Shown: positions 16,676 to 25,960 of the stretch, one piece after another
How positions within the stretch are numbered: the stretch's first letter is position 1
Layout of the letters: every line of letters begins with the position of its first letter
Source: CAIQPV01 sp963719855
GTDB lineage: Bacteria; Pseudomonadota; Gammaproteobacteria; Burkholderiales; Gallionellaceae
Reading direction: 5' to 3'
DNA: 64,000 bases
Assembly: GCA_963719855.1 (NCBI GenBank)
Contig: CAVRDK010000004.1
Coordinates: 248,001 to 312,000 of the forward strand
The notes under the pieces: model-generated
What the model was told of the DNA's origin: nothing
Seen by the model: only the letters and a program-made list of their open reading frames with translations
The model's database searches: none
Program-made: the position numbers and the translations under genes

Positions 16676-17353
16676 ATGAAAAATTTGTCTAACTGGGTTG
16701 TAAGCTTGGCGCTCTTGGCGCTTGCTGGCTGTGTTGTTCCCCCTTCAACCACTATCAAGACTCCGTTGACTGCACGTCCTGCTGATCGGGATGCACTGGC
16801 ACCCCATAACGGAGCCATCTTCCAGGCAGGAAAATTCGAACATCCTTTATTTGAAGATAGACATCCGCGCAACGTTGGCGATATCCTGACCATAAATATT
16901 GTTGAAACCATTAGCGCGACCCAAAGCGCCAGTAATAGTGCAGCCCATGCAGGCAGTATAAATGCAAGTACGCCGACCATTGCAACCAACAAGACGTTGC
17001 TGAGCCCTCTTACGGTCACTGATTCATCGTCTGGCAGCTTGAGTAATAAGAGTGCGTATGCCGGCGCCAACACCTTTACCGGAACGATTACGGTAACGGT
17101 AGTCGAAGTCCTGCCCAATGGTAATTTATTGGTCGGCGGCGAAAAACAGATGGCGATCAATCAGAGCAACGGATACATCCGCCTTTCCGGCGTGGTCGAC
17201 CCCACCACCATAACCACTACCACCACCGGCTACACCGTGCAATCCACACAGGTTGCCGATGCGCATATTGATTATAAGGATGCCGATAATTTAGATACGT
17301 CTCAGATTATGACCGTATTGGGGCGTGCCTTCCGCTCGTTCTTGCCTTTCTAG
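16676..17353 (+). CDS. flgH: Flagellar L-ring lipoprotein FlgH
   Basis: The 225-residue protein has a lipoprotein signal with lipobox LAGC at residues 16-19 or thereabouts. It has the FlgH motifs RHPRNVGDILTINIVETISA, GANTFTGTITVTVVEVLPNG, GGEKQMAINQ and the end MTVLGRAFRSFLPF. It forms the outer-membrane L ring. The start at 16676 is chosen over a GTG at 16664 because the lipoprotein signal then has normal length and GGAGTGAGG lies upstream. Confidence 0.96.
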   Translation: MKNLSNWVVSLALLALAGCVVPPSTTIKTPLTARPADRDALAPHNGAIFQAGKFEHPLFEDRHPRNVGDILTINIVETISATQSASNSAAHAGSINASTPTIATNKTLLSPLTVTDSSSGSLSNKSAYAGANTFTGTITVTVVEVLPNGNLLVGGEKQMAINQSNGYIRLSGVVDPTTITTTTTGYTVQSTQVADAHIDYKDADNLDTSQIMTVLGRAFRSFLPF

Positions 17354-17366
17354 GATGGAAACCGCT

Positions 17367-18479
17367 ATGAACACAATTTTTAAACTTCTCCTAGCGGCGC
17401 TAATGATGGCAACGCCATTGGCTGCGCATGCCGAACGCATCAAGGATTTGGCCAGCATCCAGGGGGTGCGTGATAACCAGTTGCTGGGTTATGGCTTGGT
17501 CGTCGGACTGGATGGCAGTGGCGACCAGACCACGCAAACGCCGTTCACCATACAAAGTATTACCAGTATGTTGACCAATATGGGCGTTACCATGCCGCCT
17601 GGAACTGCAAGCAGCATGATGTTGAAAAACGTGGCGGCGGTAACAGTAACGGCCACCTTGCCGCCATTCTCTCGTCCGGGGCAAACCATTGATGTTACGG
17701 TTTCGTCGATAGGCAACGCGCAAAGCTTGAGTGGAGGAACGCTAGTCATGACGCCCCTGAAAGGCGCTGATGGGCAAGTCTATGCGATGGCGCAGGGCAA
17801 TTTACTGGTTGGGGGCGTGGGCGCAGCATCGGGAGGCGCGAAAGTGCAAGTCAACCATTTAAGCGTTGGACGCATTCCTGCGGGAGCCACAGTAGAGCGT
17901 GCCGTACAAACTTTGCTGGGACAGGGCGATTACATTAATCTGGAATTGAACGCCACGGACTTCACCACGGCTACACGTCTTGTCGAGACGATCAATCGGG
18001 AGCTTTCACCGGATAAGGAAATTGCTATCGCACTGGATGGCCGCATGATCAAAGTGCGTGCGCCGGATGGAAATGCACGCGTAGCTTTTATCTCGCAGGT
18101 TGAAAATCTGCAAATTGATCCGGCACATGGCGGGGCGCGGGTCATTATTAACGCCCGGACGGGTTCGGTGGTGATGAACCAGACGGTGGCATTGGATAAT
18201 TGTGCGATCTCGCATGGCAACCTGACCGTTGTGATCAATACCGATACATCGGTCAGCCAACCCAACGCACTTGCGGGGGGAGAGACCGCGCAGACGGCAA
18301 AAACCACGATAGATGTGAAGACGGATAATGGCAAGATCGTCTTATTGAAACAAGGCGTGACGCTGAGCGATGTGGTGAAAGCACTGAATTCCATCGGCGC
18401 AACTCCGCAGGACCTGTTGGCTATTTTGCAGGCAATGAAATCTGCCGGGGCGTTGCGGGCTGAGTTGGAGATTATCTAA
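17367..18479 (+). CDS. flgI: Flagellar P-ring protein FlgI
   Basis: The 370-residue protein has a signal peptide ending AAHA, then the FlgI opening ERIKDLASIQGVRDNQLLGY with GLVVGLDGSGDQT. Further conserved blocks are LKNVAAVTVTATLPPFSRPG and LVMTPLKGADGQVYAMAQG. The P ring lies in the peptidoglycan layer, and FlgA is its assembly chaperone. The ATG at 17367 gives the usual signal peptide; an ATG at 17355 is also in frame. Its stop is directly followed by the flgJ GTG. Confidence 0.96.
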   Translation: MNTIFKLLLAALMMATPLAAHAERIKDLASIQGVRDNQLLGYGLVVGLDGSGDQTTQTPFTIQSITSMLTNMGVTMPPGTASSMMLKNVAAVTVTATLPPFSRPGQTIDVTVSSIGNAQSLSGGTLVMTPLKGADGQVYAMAQGNLLVGGVGAASGGAKVQVNHLSVGRIPAGATVERAVQTLLGQGDYINLELNATDFTTATRLVETINRELSPDKEIAIALDGRMIKVRAPDGNARVAFISQVENLQIDPAHGGARVIINARTGSVVMNQTVALDNCAISHGNLTVVINTDTSVSQPNALAGGETAQTAKTTIDVKTDNGKIVLLKQGVTLSDVVKALNSIGATPQDLLAILQAMKSAGALRAELEII

Positions 18480-19375
18480 GTGATTGCCCAAGCCGACATT
18501 TCCGGCAGCTTGGCAGCGAGTACACAAAGCCTGGATAAACTGCGTGCGCAAGCCAAGCAGACGCCGGACAAGGCGCTGAAAGCGGTTGCGCAACAATTTG
18601 AATCCGTGTTCATGAACATGATGCTGAAAAGCATGCGCGATGCCACCCCGCAGGACGGTGTGTTAGATAGCGAGCAGACCAAAATGTTTACCGGCATGCT
18701 GGATCAGCAGTTGGTACAAAGCATGTCGAGTCGGGGAGTCGGGCTGGCCGATGTCATTGCCAGACAATTGAGCAAGTCAGTCAGTCCCGGTGCTGCTGCG
18801 GCATCACCAAGTAAATTGTCCACAAAGTTGCCGAGGGGATTGGTCGGAGGGACTGCCAGCACATCAGCACCACAGAAGACCGTTGCCAGTGCGTTACCTT
18901 CAGCGTATACCGAAAATTTTCAGCAAGGCTTCGTGCAGCGCATGACACCTTATGCCCTTCAGGCTAGCCAGGAAACAGGCGTGCCCGCACCGCTGATGAT
19001 GGGACAGGCGGCACTGGAAAGCGGCTGGGGACGGCGTGAAATTCGGTTGCCTGATGGCAGTAATAGTTATAACCTGTTCGGTATCAAGGCGAACGGCAAC
19101 TGGAATGGTAAGGTGGCAGAAGTGACGACCACTGAATACCAAAATGGCATCCCACATAAGCAAGTAGCAAAGTTTCGCGCTTACGGCTCATATGCAGAGG
19201 CTTTCAGCGATTATGCAAATATGCTAAGCAACAATCCGCGCTATGCACCCGTGGTGCAGCAAGGGCAAGGAGCGCCTGCTGCGGCTCGGCCTTGCAGCGC
19301 GCGGGGTATGCGACAGATCCGAATTATGCCGACAAACTTGTTAAAGTCATGAGTCGTATCAATACGTTGGGTTGA
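18480..19375 (+). pseudogene. flgJ: Peptidoglycan hydrolase FlgJ, with a one-base frameshift near the C terminus
   Basis: Starting at GTG 18480, the N-terminal half is the rod-capping domain (KALKAVAQQFESVFMNMML, then KSMRDATPQDGVLDSEQTKM). The C-terminal half is a GH73-type glucosaminidase, with MGQAALESGWGRREIR carrying the catalytic Glu and NSYNLFGIKANGNWNGK. After VVQQGQGAPAAAR the frame is lost at about 19287-19289. One base added there restores ALQRAGYATDPNYADKLVKV and a stop at 19373-19375, giving about 298 residues. As written the product ends at 19352 with 22 or so wrong residues. Only the last part of the muramidase domain is affected, so rod capping might survive if the shift is real. 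Confidence 0.9.
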
Positions 19376-19575
19376 TAGTGCTGCCGAATTGAACTTAGAC
19401 CAAAGGGCGCATCTAATTCTATTTTTGAATTAAACGAGCATTTTTGTGGGGAGGGTTCTGCTCTCCGGATATAGTTATCTGGCAAAGCCAGACTTGCAGA
19501 TTATTTCCCATTTAAAAAGGAAATGAAATAACTAGTCATTTCGGTGTGACGAAACCAATATTTTTAGAGGCACCC

Positions 19576-19602
19576 TAAAGAAACCATCCGGGCTGCCGAT
19601 AA
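19576..19602 (+). promoter_or_regulatory. Sigma-28 (FliA) promoter of flgK-flgL
   Basis: TAAA at 19576-19579 and GCCGATAA at 19595-19602 are 15 bases apart, an exact match to both consensus boxes. The flgK ATG is at 19639 with AAGGAAG upstream. This places the hook-filament junction genes in the late class, separate from flgB-J. Confidence 0.94.
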
Positions 19603-19638
19603 AATAGACTAGGTGTATATAGAGTTAAGGAAGATGCC

Positions 19639-21630
19639 ATGACCGACTTGTTTAGTGGAAGTATTAGCGCGTTGAACGCGGCCCAAGCTGGACTGGCTAC
19701 GACCCAGAACAATATTGCCAATGCGAGCACTCCCGGCTATAACCGCGAAGTGACTGTACAAGTTGCAGCCCCGGCGCAAAATACGGGATCTGGCTTTGTC
19801 GGCCAAGGTGTGGAGGTAACCACGGTTCAGCGGATGTACAACCAATATCTTTCCAACCAAGCCAACCAGTTGCAGGGCCAATCTTCACAACTTAATACCT
19901 ATTACAGCCAGATTCAACAAATCAATAACATGCTGGCCGATCCCACTTCAGGGGTGCAGCCTGCATTGCAGAATTTTTTCAACGCGGTGAATGGTGTGGC
20001 CAGTTTACCTCAGTCTATGCCCGCCCGTCAGTCCATGGTTAGCACCGCACAGTCCCTTTCATCCACTTTTCAATCATTGAGTCAGCAGTTGACCAACATT
20101 AGCGCCGGTGTCAATGGACAGATTACCACCGGCGTAAACACCATCAACGCCTTTGCGCAACAAATTGCTGCTCTTAACCAGAGCATTTCGTTGGCGCAAG
20201 CCTCTACCGGTCAGCCTCCCAATAGTTTGATGGATCAACGCGACGAACTCGTCACACAATTGAATCAGCAAGTTGGTGCGACCGTCATAAAGCAAAGCGA
20301 TGGCAGCTATAACGTGTCTATTGGCACCGGGCAACAACTGGTAGTGGGTAGCACGGCTTACGGCCTGCAGACTGTCCAGTCGCAAAGCGATCCATCCGAG
20401 CTTGAGGTCGCTTTCGGCACCACCTCTGGATCCGCTGTTCGGTTACAGCAAAGCAGTATTCAGGGCGGCACCTTGGGGGGGTTATTGGCCTTCCGTAGCC
20501 AAACTCTCGAACAAACGCAAAATATGCTGGGGCTAGTGGCGACGGGGGTGGCCGGAACATTCAATCAGCAGAATGCGCTAGGGCAGGATCTGAATGGAAA
20601 TATGGCCAGTAGCACTAACAGTTTTTTCACCGATCCAACGATAGCTGTCAGCAATAATTCTGCGAATACCGGTATTACCGGTACTCCTACAGTTTCAGCG
20701 ACTATTTCCGATTATTCAAAACTCACCGGCAGTGATTATTCCTTGGCTTATGACGGGACGAATTACACCGTGACACGCCTGTCGGACAACACGGTTACAA
20801 CCGTTCCTCCATCCGGGCCACCAACCGTAATAAATCTGACCAACTCAGACGGTATCAATATCAGTATTCCAGCCGGTGCGAAAGCGGGTGATAGCTTTCT
20901 TATCCAACCAACCATAAACGGCGCAACCAATTTTTCGGTCGCAGTCACCGATCCCGCCAAAATTGCAGCGGCGGCACCTGTGATGACCAATGCACCGACA
21001 ACCAATAGTGGGACGGCAACGATCAGCGCGGGCGCTGTTGATGCTACGTTTACTCCCGCAACGATGGCGACGCTTCCAGTTACGCTGACTTATGACTCGG
21101 CCACGAGCACGTTCTCCGGCTTCCCGGCAGGATTGCAGGTAACCGTCACCACTAACGCCAATCCCCCAGTTGCGACCCCGTATGGGCCGCCTGCGGGCGC
21201 GGTGCCCTATACCGATGGAGCGACCATAAGCTTTGGGGGCGTCAGCTTTACGATTACAGGTGCGCCAGCCAACAACGACACTTTTACCCTCGCGCAGAAT
21301 ACCAATGCGCCGACGGACAATCGCAATGCCCTGTTATTGGCAGGCCTGCAAACCAAAAATACCATGCAGGGCGGAACGGCCAATTATGTGGGGGTATATA
21401 GCCAGCTAGTGTCTCAAGTGGGCAACCAGACAAGCAACCTGAAAGTGACCAGTACGGCGCAGACCACCTTGCTGAACAATACCGTTGCGGCGCAACAATC
21501 GTTCTCCGGGGTAAATCTCGATGAAGAAGCGGCCAATCTGTTGCGTTATCAGCAGGCTTATCAGGCGGCGGGCAAGGCAATGCAGATTGCCAGCACTTTA
21601 TTTGACACGTTGCTCTCAATAGGAAAGTAG
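19639..21630 (+). CDS. flgK: Flagellar hook-associated protein 1, FlgK
   Basis: The 663-residue protein starts DLFSGSISALNAAQAGLATT and has TTQNNIANASTPGYNREV, a long helical stretch with QSMPARQSMVSTAQSLSSTF, and the C terminus SGVNLDEEAANLLRYQQAYQ. It forms the first hook-filament junction ring. The middle carries Thr/Ala-rich beta modules, including ISFGGVSFTITGAPANNDTF, a unit that recurs in FlgL. FlgN is its export chaperone. Confidence 0.96.
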   Translation: MTDLFSGSISALNAAQAGLATTQNNIANASTPGYNREVTVQVAAPAQNTGSGFVGQGVEVTTVQRMYNQYLSNQANQLQGQSSQLNTYYSQIQQINNMLADPTSGVQPALQNFFNAVNGVASLPQSMPARQSMVSTAQSLSSTFQSLSQQLTNISAGVNGQITTGVNTINAFAQQIAALNQSISLAQASTGQPPNSLMDQRDELVTQLNQQVGATVIKQSDGSYNVSIGTGQQLVVGSTAYGLQTVQSQSDPSELEVAFGTTSGSAVRLQQSSIQGGTLGGLLAFRSQTLEQTQNMLGLVATGVAGTFNQQNALGQDLNGNMASSTNSFFTDPTIAVSNNSANTGITGTPTVSATISDYSKLTGSDYSLAYDGTNYTVTRLSDNTVTTVPPSGPPTVINLTNSDGINISIPAGAKAGDSFLIQPTINGATNFSVAVTDPAKIAAAAPVMTNAPTTNSGTATISAGAVDATFTPATMATLPVTLTYDSATSTFSGFPAGLQVTVTTNANPPVATPYGPPAGAVPYTDGATISFGGVSFTITGAPANNDTFTLAQNTNAPTDNRNALLLAGLQTKNTMQGGTANYVGVYSQLVSQVGNQTSNLKVTSTAQTTLLNNTVAAQQSFSGVNLDEEAANLLRYQQAYQAAGKAMQIASTLFDTLLSIGK

Positions 21631-21637
21631 GTGTGCC

Positions 21638-22906
21638 ATGCGTATAAGTACCAGTACTCTTTTTAACGCAAATGTAGCTCAGTTAAATACGCTAGAGAGC
21701 AACATGCTGCAAACCCAGCAGCAAGTCGCCACCGGTCGGGCCTTCCTGACCCCAGCGGACAACCCGGTTGCGGCTGCGCAAGCGCTTCAAATGACGCAGA
21801 CGGATGCGACCAACACCCAGTATCTTAGCAACATCGGCATGGCGCATGATTCACAAACTCTCACCTCAGGGGTTTTGCAGAATTTCAATACCCTGCTGCA
21901 GAGCGTAAACACGTCTGTAGTTAGTGCGGGCGATCCGTCAATGTCAGATGCTGGTAGGCAATCACTTGCCACCACTTTGCAAGGCAATCTGAATCAGTTG
22001 ATTGCCTTGGCAAATTCTCAGGATTCCGCCGGAAATTACTTGTTCTCCGGTTTTAAGGGCGGCACACAACCTTTCGTTAACGTTAGTACTCCAACCGGGC
22101 CGCAGGTGCAGTACCAAGGTGATGACGGGCAGCGCATGATTCAGGTGAGTGCCAACAGTCAGATGGCAGCCAGCAATTCTGGTTCAGATATTTTTATGCG
22201 CATCAAGAATGGCAATGGAGCATTTGTTACGTCTGCACCATTGGCCAATAGCGGAACGGGAATCATCAGCCAAGGCAGTCTAACTAACCCACAGCCTACA
22301 GCGGCTCAGCAGGGAAACAACTACCTGATTACCTTTAATAATCCGCCAACAACTTATAGTATAACCGGAACCGATTCGACAGGTGCGGCGTTGCCTGCGG
22401 GGCCAGGCGTTAACGCTTTGCCTGTGCCTAGTTCTGGTTTGGCTTACACCAGCGGCCAGAACATCAGCTTCAATGGCATACAATTCACCATTTCGGGCGC
22501 ACCTGCCGCCAATGACCAGTTCACCATTGCACCAAGCACCAATCAAAGCGTATTCCAGACAATTTCAAATTTTATTGCTACGTTAAATACACCCACTGCA
22601 GGTAATCCGGCAGCTGCCGCACAGTTGGCTACAGGGATACAAAACACATTGGGAGGCGTAAATAGTGCCATGACTAGTGTGTCGACAGCCAACGCGGCCG
22701 TGGGCTCAAATCTGGATGGGTTGGCTGCACTGACAACTGCCGAGACTAATCAGGGCATTGAGTATAAAGCAGCCCTGTCGAATTTGCAGGATGTGAACGT
22801 GACCCAAGCGATCACCAATTTGACTCAAGAACAAACTATGTTGACCGCCGCGCAGAAATCTTTTGTGTCGGTTGAAAACCTGTCGGTGTTTAACTACATC
22901 CAATAG
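21638..22906 (+). CDS. flgL: Flagellar hook-associated protein 3, FlgL
   Basis: This 422-residue protein starts MRISTSTLFNANVAQLNTLE, has the flagellin-like QQQVATGRAFLTPADNPVAA, and ends with flagellin-type helices (LQDVNVTQAITNLTQEQTML). A beta module, ISFNGIQFTISGAPAANDQF, matches that of FlgK. It is the second hook-filament junction protein. It lies eight bases after flgK under the same sigma-28 promoter. Confidence 0.96.
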   Translation: MRISTSTLFNANVAQLNTLESNMLQTQQQVATGRAFLTPADNPVAAAQALQMTQTDATNTQYLSNIGMAHDSQTLTSGVLQNFNTLLQSVNTSVVSAGDPSMSDAGRQSLATTLQGNLNQLIALANSQDSAGNYLFSGFKGGTQPFVNVSTPTGPQVQYQGDDGQRMIQVSANSQMAASNSGSDIFMRIKNGNGAFVTSAPLANSGTGIISQGSLTNPQPTAAQQGNNYLITFNNPPTTYSITGTDSTGAALPAGPGVNALPVPSSGLAYTSGQNISFNGIQFTISGAPAANDQFTIAPSTNQSVFQTISNFIATLNTPTAGNPAAAAQLATGIQNTLGGVNSAMTSVSTANAAVGSNLDGLAALTTAETNQGIEYKAALSNLQDVNVTQAITNLTQEQTMLTAAQKSFVSVENLSVFNYIQ

Positions 22907-22965
22907 GCGTTTCTTGTCGTCACGCGGGGTTTAATTTGCCGCCCCATCTCTCCCGGATTTTTGTA

Positions 22966-23002
22966 CCATAGACCCGCGCCGTGTTGCGTCGCGGGTCTAT
23001 GG
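22966..23002. terminator. Strong hairpin between converging flgL and fliR
   Basis: CCATAGACCCGCG (22966-22978) and CGCGGGTCTATGG (22990-23002) form a perfect 13-base-pair stem with an 11-base loop. The right arm includes the fliR stop codon at 22997-22999. Neither strand has a T tract after the stem, so it may work as a two-way hairpin with Rho or as a 3' end protector. Confidence 0.55.
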
Positions 23003-23785
23003 CTTGCCGAATTGTTGCATGACATGCAAAGCGGCCCCCAGACTGGTATGCATCATTTGATCCAGCAGAGGGGAAAAGTATGGCATTGTCAGCAACAGCG
23101 CCGCGAAACCGATAGCAAGGGTAATCGGGAAGCCGATCTGAAAGATATTAAGCTGCGGCGCACTACGCGTCAGGACGGCGAGCGCCAGATTGGTAATCAG
23201 CAGCGCGCCGATCACGGGCATGGATAGTTGCAGGGCGTTCGCAAAAATGCTGCCGCCCCATGCGGCCAGTGTATGCAGTGCTGCCGCATGAGGTGCTGAG
23301 GCGTTGATCGGAAAGGTGCGAAAGCTGTCGGCAAGTGCTTTCAGCATATATAGATGCCCGTCCATGCCGAGAAAAGCGAGTGTAACAATGGCGGTGAGGA
23401 ATTGTGCAGCTACCGGTGTGTAGGAAGCGTTCACCGGATCGTAGAAGCTGGCGAAGCCCAGCCCCATCTGCATTCCGACAAGTTCGCCACACATATCCAC
23501 GGCTGAGAAAATCAGGAGCATGGTGAAGCCTAGCGCAACACCAGCCAGAATTTGTTGAAGCAGCACGACCAATCCAAGAGCAGAAGCCACTTCTACATTG
23601 GGTTGTGCATCCAGAGTGGGCGCGATGACTGCAGTCAACAGCAGTGCCAGGCCAATCTTTACTTGCACCGGTATTTGTTTGTTGCCCAGCACTGGTGAAC
23701 TGGCAATCAGGGCGAGAATGCGCGTAAACGGGAAGATGAACAGTGCAAGCCAAGCGGATAGCTGGGCGCTGGTAACGCTGATCAT
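22997..23785 (-). CDS. fliR: Flagellar export gate protein FliR
   Basis: The 262-residue protein has about six hydrophobic segments and the family features LFIFPFTRILALIASSPVLG, GVALGFTMLLIFSAVDMCGE and GELVGMQMGLGFASFYDP. With FliP and FliQ it forms the export gate in the MS ring. It is the last gene of fliF-R on the minus strand, after fliQ. Confidence 0.95.
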   Translation of the reverse strand: MISVTSAQLSAWLALFIFPFTRILALIASSPVLGNKQIPVQVKIGLALLLTAVIAPTLDAQPNVEVASALGLVVLLQQILAGVALGFTMLLIFSAVDMCGELVGMQMGLGFASFYDPVNASYTPVAAQFLTAIVTLAFLGMDGHLYMLKALADSFRTFPINASAPHAAALHTLAAWGGSIFANALQLSMPVIGALLITNLALAVLTRSAPQLNIFQIGFPITLAIGFAALLLTMPYFSPLLDQMMHTSLGAALHVMQQFGKP

Positions 23786-23855
23786 AAGTGGCTCTGTCTA
23801 ATACTTGGTAGCGTACCCACCCTACCTGGCTGCTTAATTACTGCCCAGCCCATTT

Positions 23856-24125
23856 CTAGCCGACCAGCCACGGGATGCTGCTAAACAGGCGCTGGATATA
23901 ATCCACCAACATGCCGATCATCCACGGGCCAGTGATAATCAGCACCACGAACATCCCAACCAGCTTTGGAATGAATGATAAAGTCATTTCATTAATCTGG
24001 GTTGCCGCCTGAAAAATGCTGACCACCAGGCCGATAATCAACGCTGCCAATAGCGGCGGAGCTGACACCATTAGAGTCAGTTCCAGCGCTTGGCGTCCTA
24101 GTGTCATCACGCTTTCTGGAGTCAT
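23856..24125 (-). CDS. fliQ: Flagellar export gate protein FliQ
   Basis: This 89-residue protein has two transmembrane helices with the FliQ motifs TPESVMTLGRQALELTLMVS and LVVSIFQAATQINEMTLSFI. Four FliQ subunits sit around the FliP-FliR core of the gate. A 117-base spacer with an inverted repeat separates it from fliP. Confidence 0.95.
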   Translation of the reverse strand: MTPESVMTLGRQALELTLMVSAPPLLAALIIGLVVSIFQAATQINEMTLSFIPKLVGMFVVLIITGPWMIGMLVDYIQRLFSSIPWLVG

Positions 24126-24242
24126 GGTCGTATGTTAGACGTAAGTTATTAGACGTAAGTCGTAAGTTGAAAATCGTAAGTCGTGGCAGTAGTGGTAATG
24201 TTTAACTACTAACTTACGACTTACGTCTGCCTTTAACTGCCT
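24126..24242. repeat. Inverted and direct GTAAGT repeats between fliP and fliQ
   Basis: AGACGTAAGTCGTAAGTT at 24151-24168 has its perfect 18-base reverse complement at 24211-24228. The 42-base loop holds a further TCGTAAGTCGT, and GACGTAAGTT also occurs at 24138-24147. The element sits in an operon where neighbouring genes mostly overlap. On the transcript it would fold into a long hairpin. Confidence 0.75.
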
Positions 24243-24989
24243 TCAAGTATAAAAGCTCTGCACCAGCGAGCCGATAAGCAGGTTCCAGCCATCAGCCAAT
24301 ACGAACAGCATGATCTTGAATGGCAAGGAAATCACGGAAGGCGACACCATCATCATACCCATCGACATCAGCACGCTGGCCACCACCATGTCGATTATGA
24401 GAAACGGAATCATTACCACGAAACCGATCTGGAATGCAGTTTTCAATTCGCTGGTAACGTAGGACGGCACCAGAATCTTCAGCGGCACCTGATCCGCACT
24501 TTGCAGAGGCTCACTGTTGGCAATTTTAACGAACAGGGCGAGATCGGTTTCGCGCGTCTGCCGCAGCATAAAGGCCTTGAGCGGGATGCTGCCTTTCTCG
24601 TACGCCTGCTCCAGCGTGATCTTGTCCTCACTGTAAGGCAGGTAGGCCTCATGGTACATCTTGTCCAGCACAGGCGACATGACGAAAAACGTCAGGAACA
24701 GAGCCAGCCCGATTAATACCTGATTGGGCGGAGAGGACGGCGTACCGACGGCCGAGCGCAACAGCGACAACACAATAATGATGCGGGTGAAACCGGTCAT
24801 CAACAGCAGCACGGCAGGCAAGAAACTCAGCGAGGTAAGCAACAGCAAAGTTTGCAGGCTGAGCGAATAGGTCTGTCCACCGCCAGATGCGCCGGTACTG
24901 GTGACGGCGAGCAATCCGGTATTTGCCGCGAATGCAGTCGGGATCAGGGTGAACAGCAGGAGCGCCAACAACAGTTTGCTAACCCGCAT
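24243..24989 (-). CDS. fliP: Flagellar export gate protein FliP
   Basis: The 248-residue protein has a cleavable signal peptide (LLLALLLFTLIPTAFA). It carries the FliP motifs LLLMTGFTRIIIVLSLLRSA, GTPSSPPNQVLIGLALFLTF, FMLRQTRETDLALFVKIA and FQIGFVVMIPFLIIDMVVAS. It forms the central pore of the export gate. It overlaps the end of fliO by 11 bases. Confidence 0.96.
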   Translation of the reverse strand: MRVSKLLLALLLFTLIPTAFAANTGLLAVTSTGASGGGQTYSLSLQTLLLLTSLSFLPAVLLLMTGFTRIIIVLSLLRSAVGTPSSPPNQVLIGLALFLTFFVMSPVLDKMYHEAYLPYSEDKITLEQAYEKGSIPLKAFMLRQTRETDLALFVKIANSEPLQSADQVPLKILVPSYVTSELKTAFQIGFVVMIPFLIIDMVVASVLMSMGMMMVSPSVISLPFKIMLFVLADGWNLLIGSLVQSFYT

Positions 24990-25443
24990 TGCGTTTCTCC
25001 ATCATTTGCTTTAACCAGCCCTGAAATTTTCCATCCATGCCGGGGGGCGTTTCCACTTGTGGGACAGGCAGATCGGCTTTGGGCATGCTGTGCAGGGCGC
25101 GCACTTGGCCGGGGGCGACACCTATCACCAGCCAAGTGTTGTTAACTTCCACCAGCACGATGCGTTCGCGCTGGCCGACTGCCACGCCACTAATCACCTT
25201 GAGCACGCTGCCTGTGCCATGTTGCGGCAGATTGATGCGTTTCAGTATCCAGGCAACCAACACCACTGCGGCCAATACCAGCAGCAAGCTAAAAATGACT
25301 TGCAGTATGCTGCCAGTGGATACAGCTGCCGGTGGCGGCGTGTATACGGGACGCGCCGTTTGCGCTGCTGCCAGCAGCGGTGCACACAAGGTGGCAATGA
25401 GAAAGAAACGGGCGTGTTTCAGGTTATTGTAGGTGTCTCTCAT
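24979..25443 (-). CDS. fliO: Flagellar biosynthesis protein FliO
   Basis: From the ATG at 25443 the protein has 154 residues: an N-terminal signal-like segment (FFLIATLCAPLLAAA), a Pro-rich linker, one transmembrane helix (ILQVIFSLLLVLAAVVLVAW), and a small cytoplasmic domain with VGQRERIVLVEVNNTWLVIG. FliO helps FliP assemble. The start one base after the fliN stop is chosen over in-frame starts inside fliN. Confidence 0.9.
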   Translation of the reverse strand: MRDTYNNLKHARFFLIATLCAPLLAAAQTARPVYTPPPAAVSTGSILQVIFSLLLVLAAVVLVAWILKRINLPQHGTGSVLKVISGVAVGQRERIVLVEVNNTWLVIGVAPGQVRALHSMPKADLPVPQVETPPGMDGKFQGWLKQMMEKRNAG

Positions 25444-25444
25444 T

Positions 25445-25960
25445 TTAGCGACTGAGGCGGCGCAGACGTTCCGACGGGGTGATGATGTCGGTGATACGGA
25501 TGCCAAGTTTTTCATTTATCACCACCACTTCGCCCTGTGCAATCAGGAAGCCGTTGATTAACACATCCAGCGGCTCACCGGCCAGGCCGGACAGTTCCAC
25601 TACCGATCCTTGGGCCAGTTGCAACAGATTTTTGATCGGCATCTTGGTACGTCCAAGCTCGACCGAGAGCTGCACCGGGATGTCCATGATCATATCGAGA
25701 TCGTTGTGCCCCGCACCCCGTTGCCCCGCCCCGACGCCAAGCTGTTCGAATACATGGGGCTGTGCGATAGCCGAGACAGGCGGCGGTGTCGCCGCAGTTT
25801 GCTCCGCCATCGCGGCGCCCCAGTCGTCCGTGGCTGGTGCTGCCGCAGTCTGCTCCGCCATCGCGGCGCCCCAGTCGTCCATGGCGGGTGCTGTCGCAGT
25901 CTGCTCCGCCATCGCGGCACCCCAGTCGTCCGCACTTATTGCTGCGCTGTCATCAGGCAT
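25445..25960 (-). CDS. fliN: Flagellar motor switch protein FliN with triplicated N-terminal motif
   Basis: The 171-residue protein ends in the standard SpoA/FliN domain (IMDIPVQLSVELGRTKMPIK, AQGSVVELSGLAGEPLDVLI, LGIRITDIITPSERL). Ahead of it, a 17-residue unit DDWGAAMAEQTAxAPAx occurs three times; most FliN proteins have one such DDW segment. The ATG at 25960 has GGAGG at good distance and its frame overlaps the end of fliM. FliN forms the lower part of the C ring. Confidence 0.95.
   Translation of the reverse strand: MPDDSAAISADDWGAAMAEQTATAPAMDDWGAAMAEQTAAAPATDDWGAAMAEQTAATPPPVSAIAQPHVFEQLGVGAGQRGAGHNDLDMIMDIPVQLSVELGRTKMPIKNLLQLAQGSVVELSGLAGEPLDVLINGFLIAQGEVVVINEKLGIRITDIITPSERLRRLSR
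25800..25938 (-). repeat. 51-bp tandem repeat in fliN
   Basis: Three near-identical 51-bp units begin at 25800, 25851 and 25902 on the plus strand (TGCTCCGCCATCGCGGC...). They are in frame, encode the DDWGAAMAEQTA unit, and the third is incomplete. Copy number could change by slippage without breaking the frame. Confidence 0.9.
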
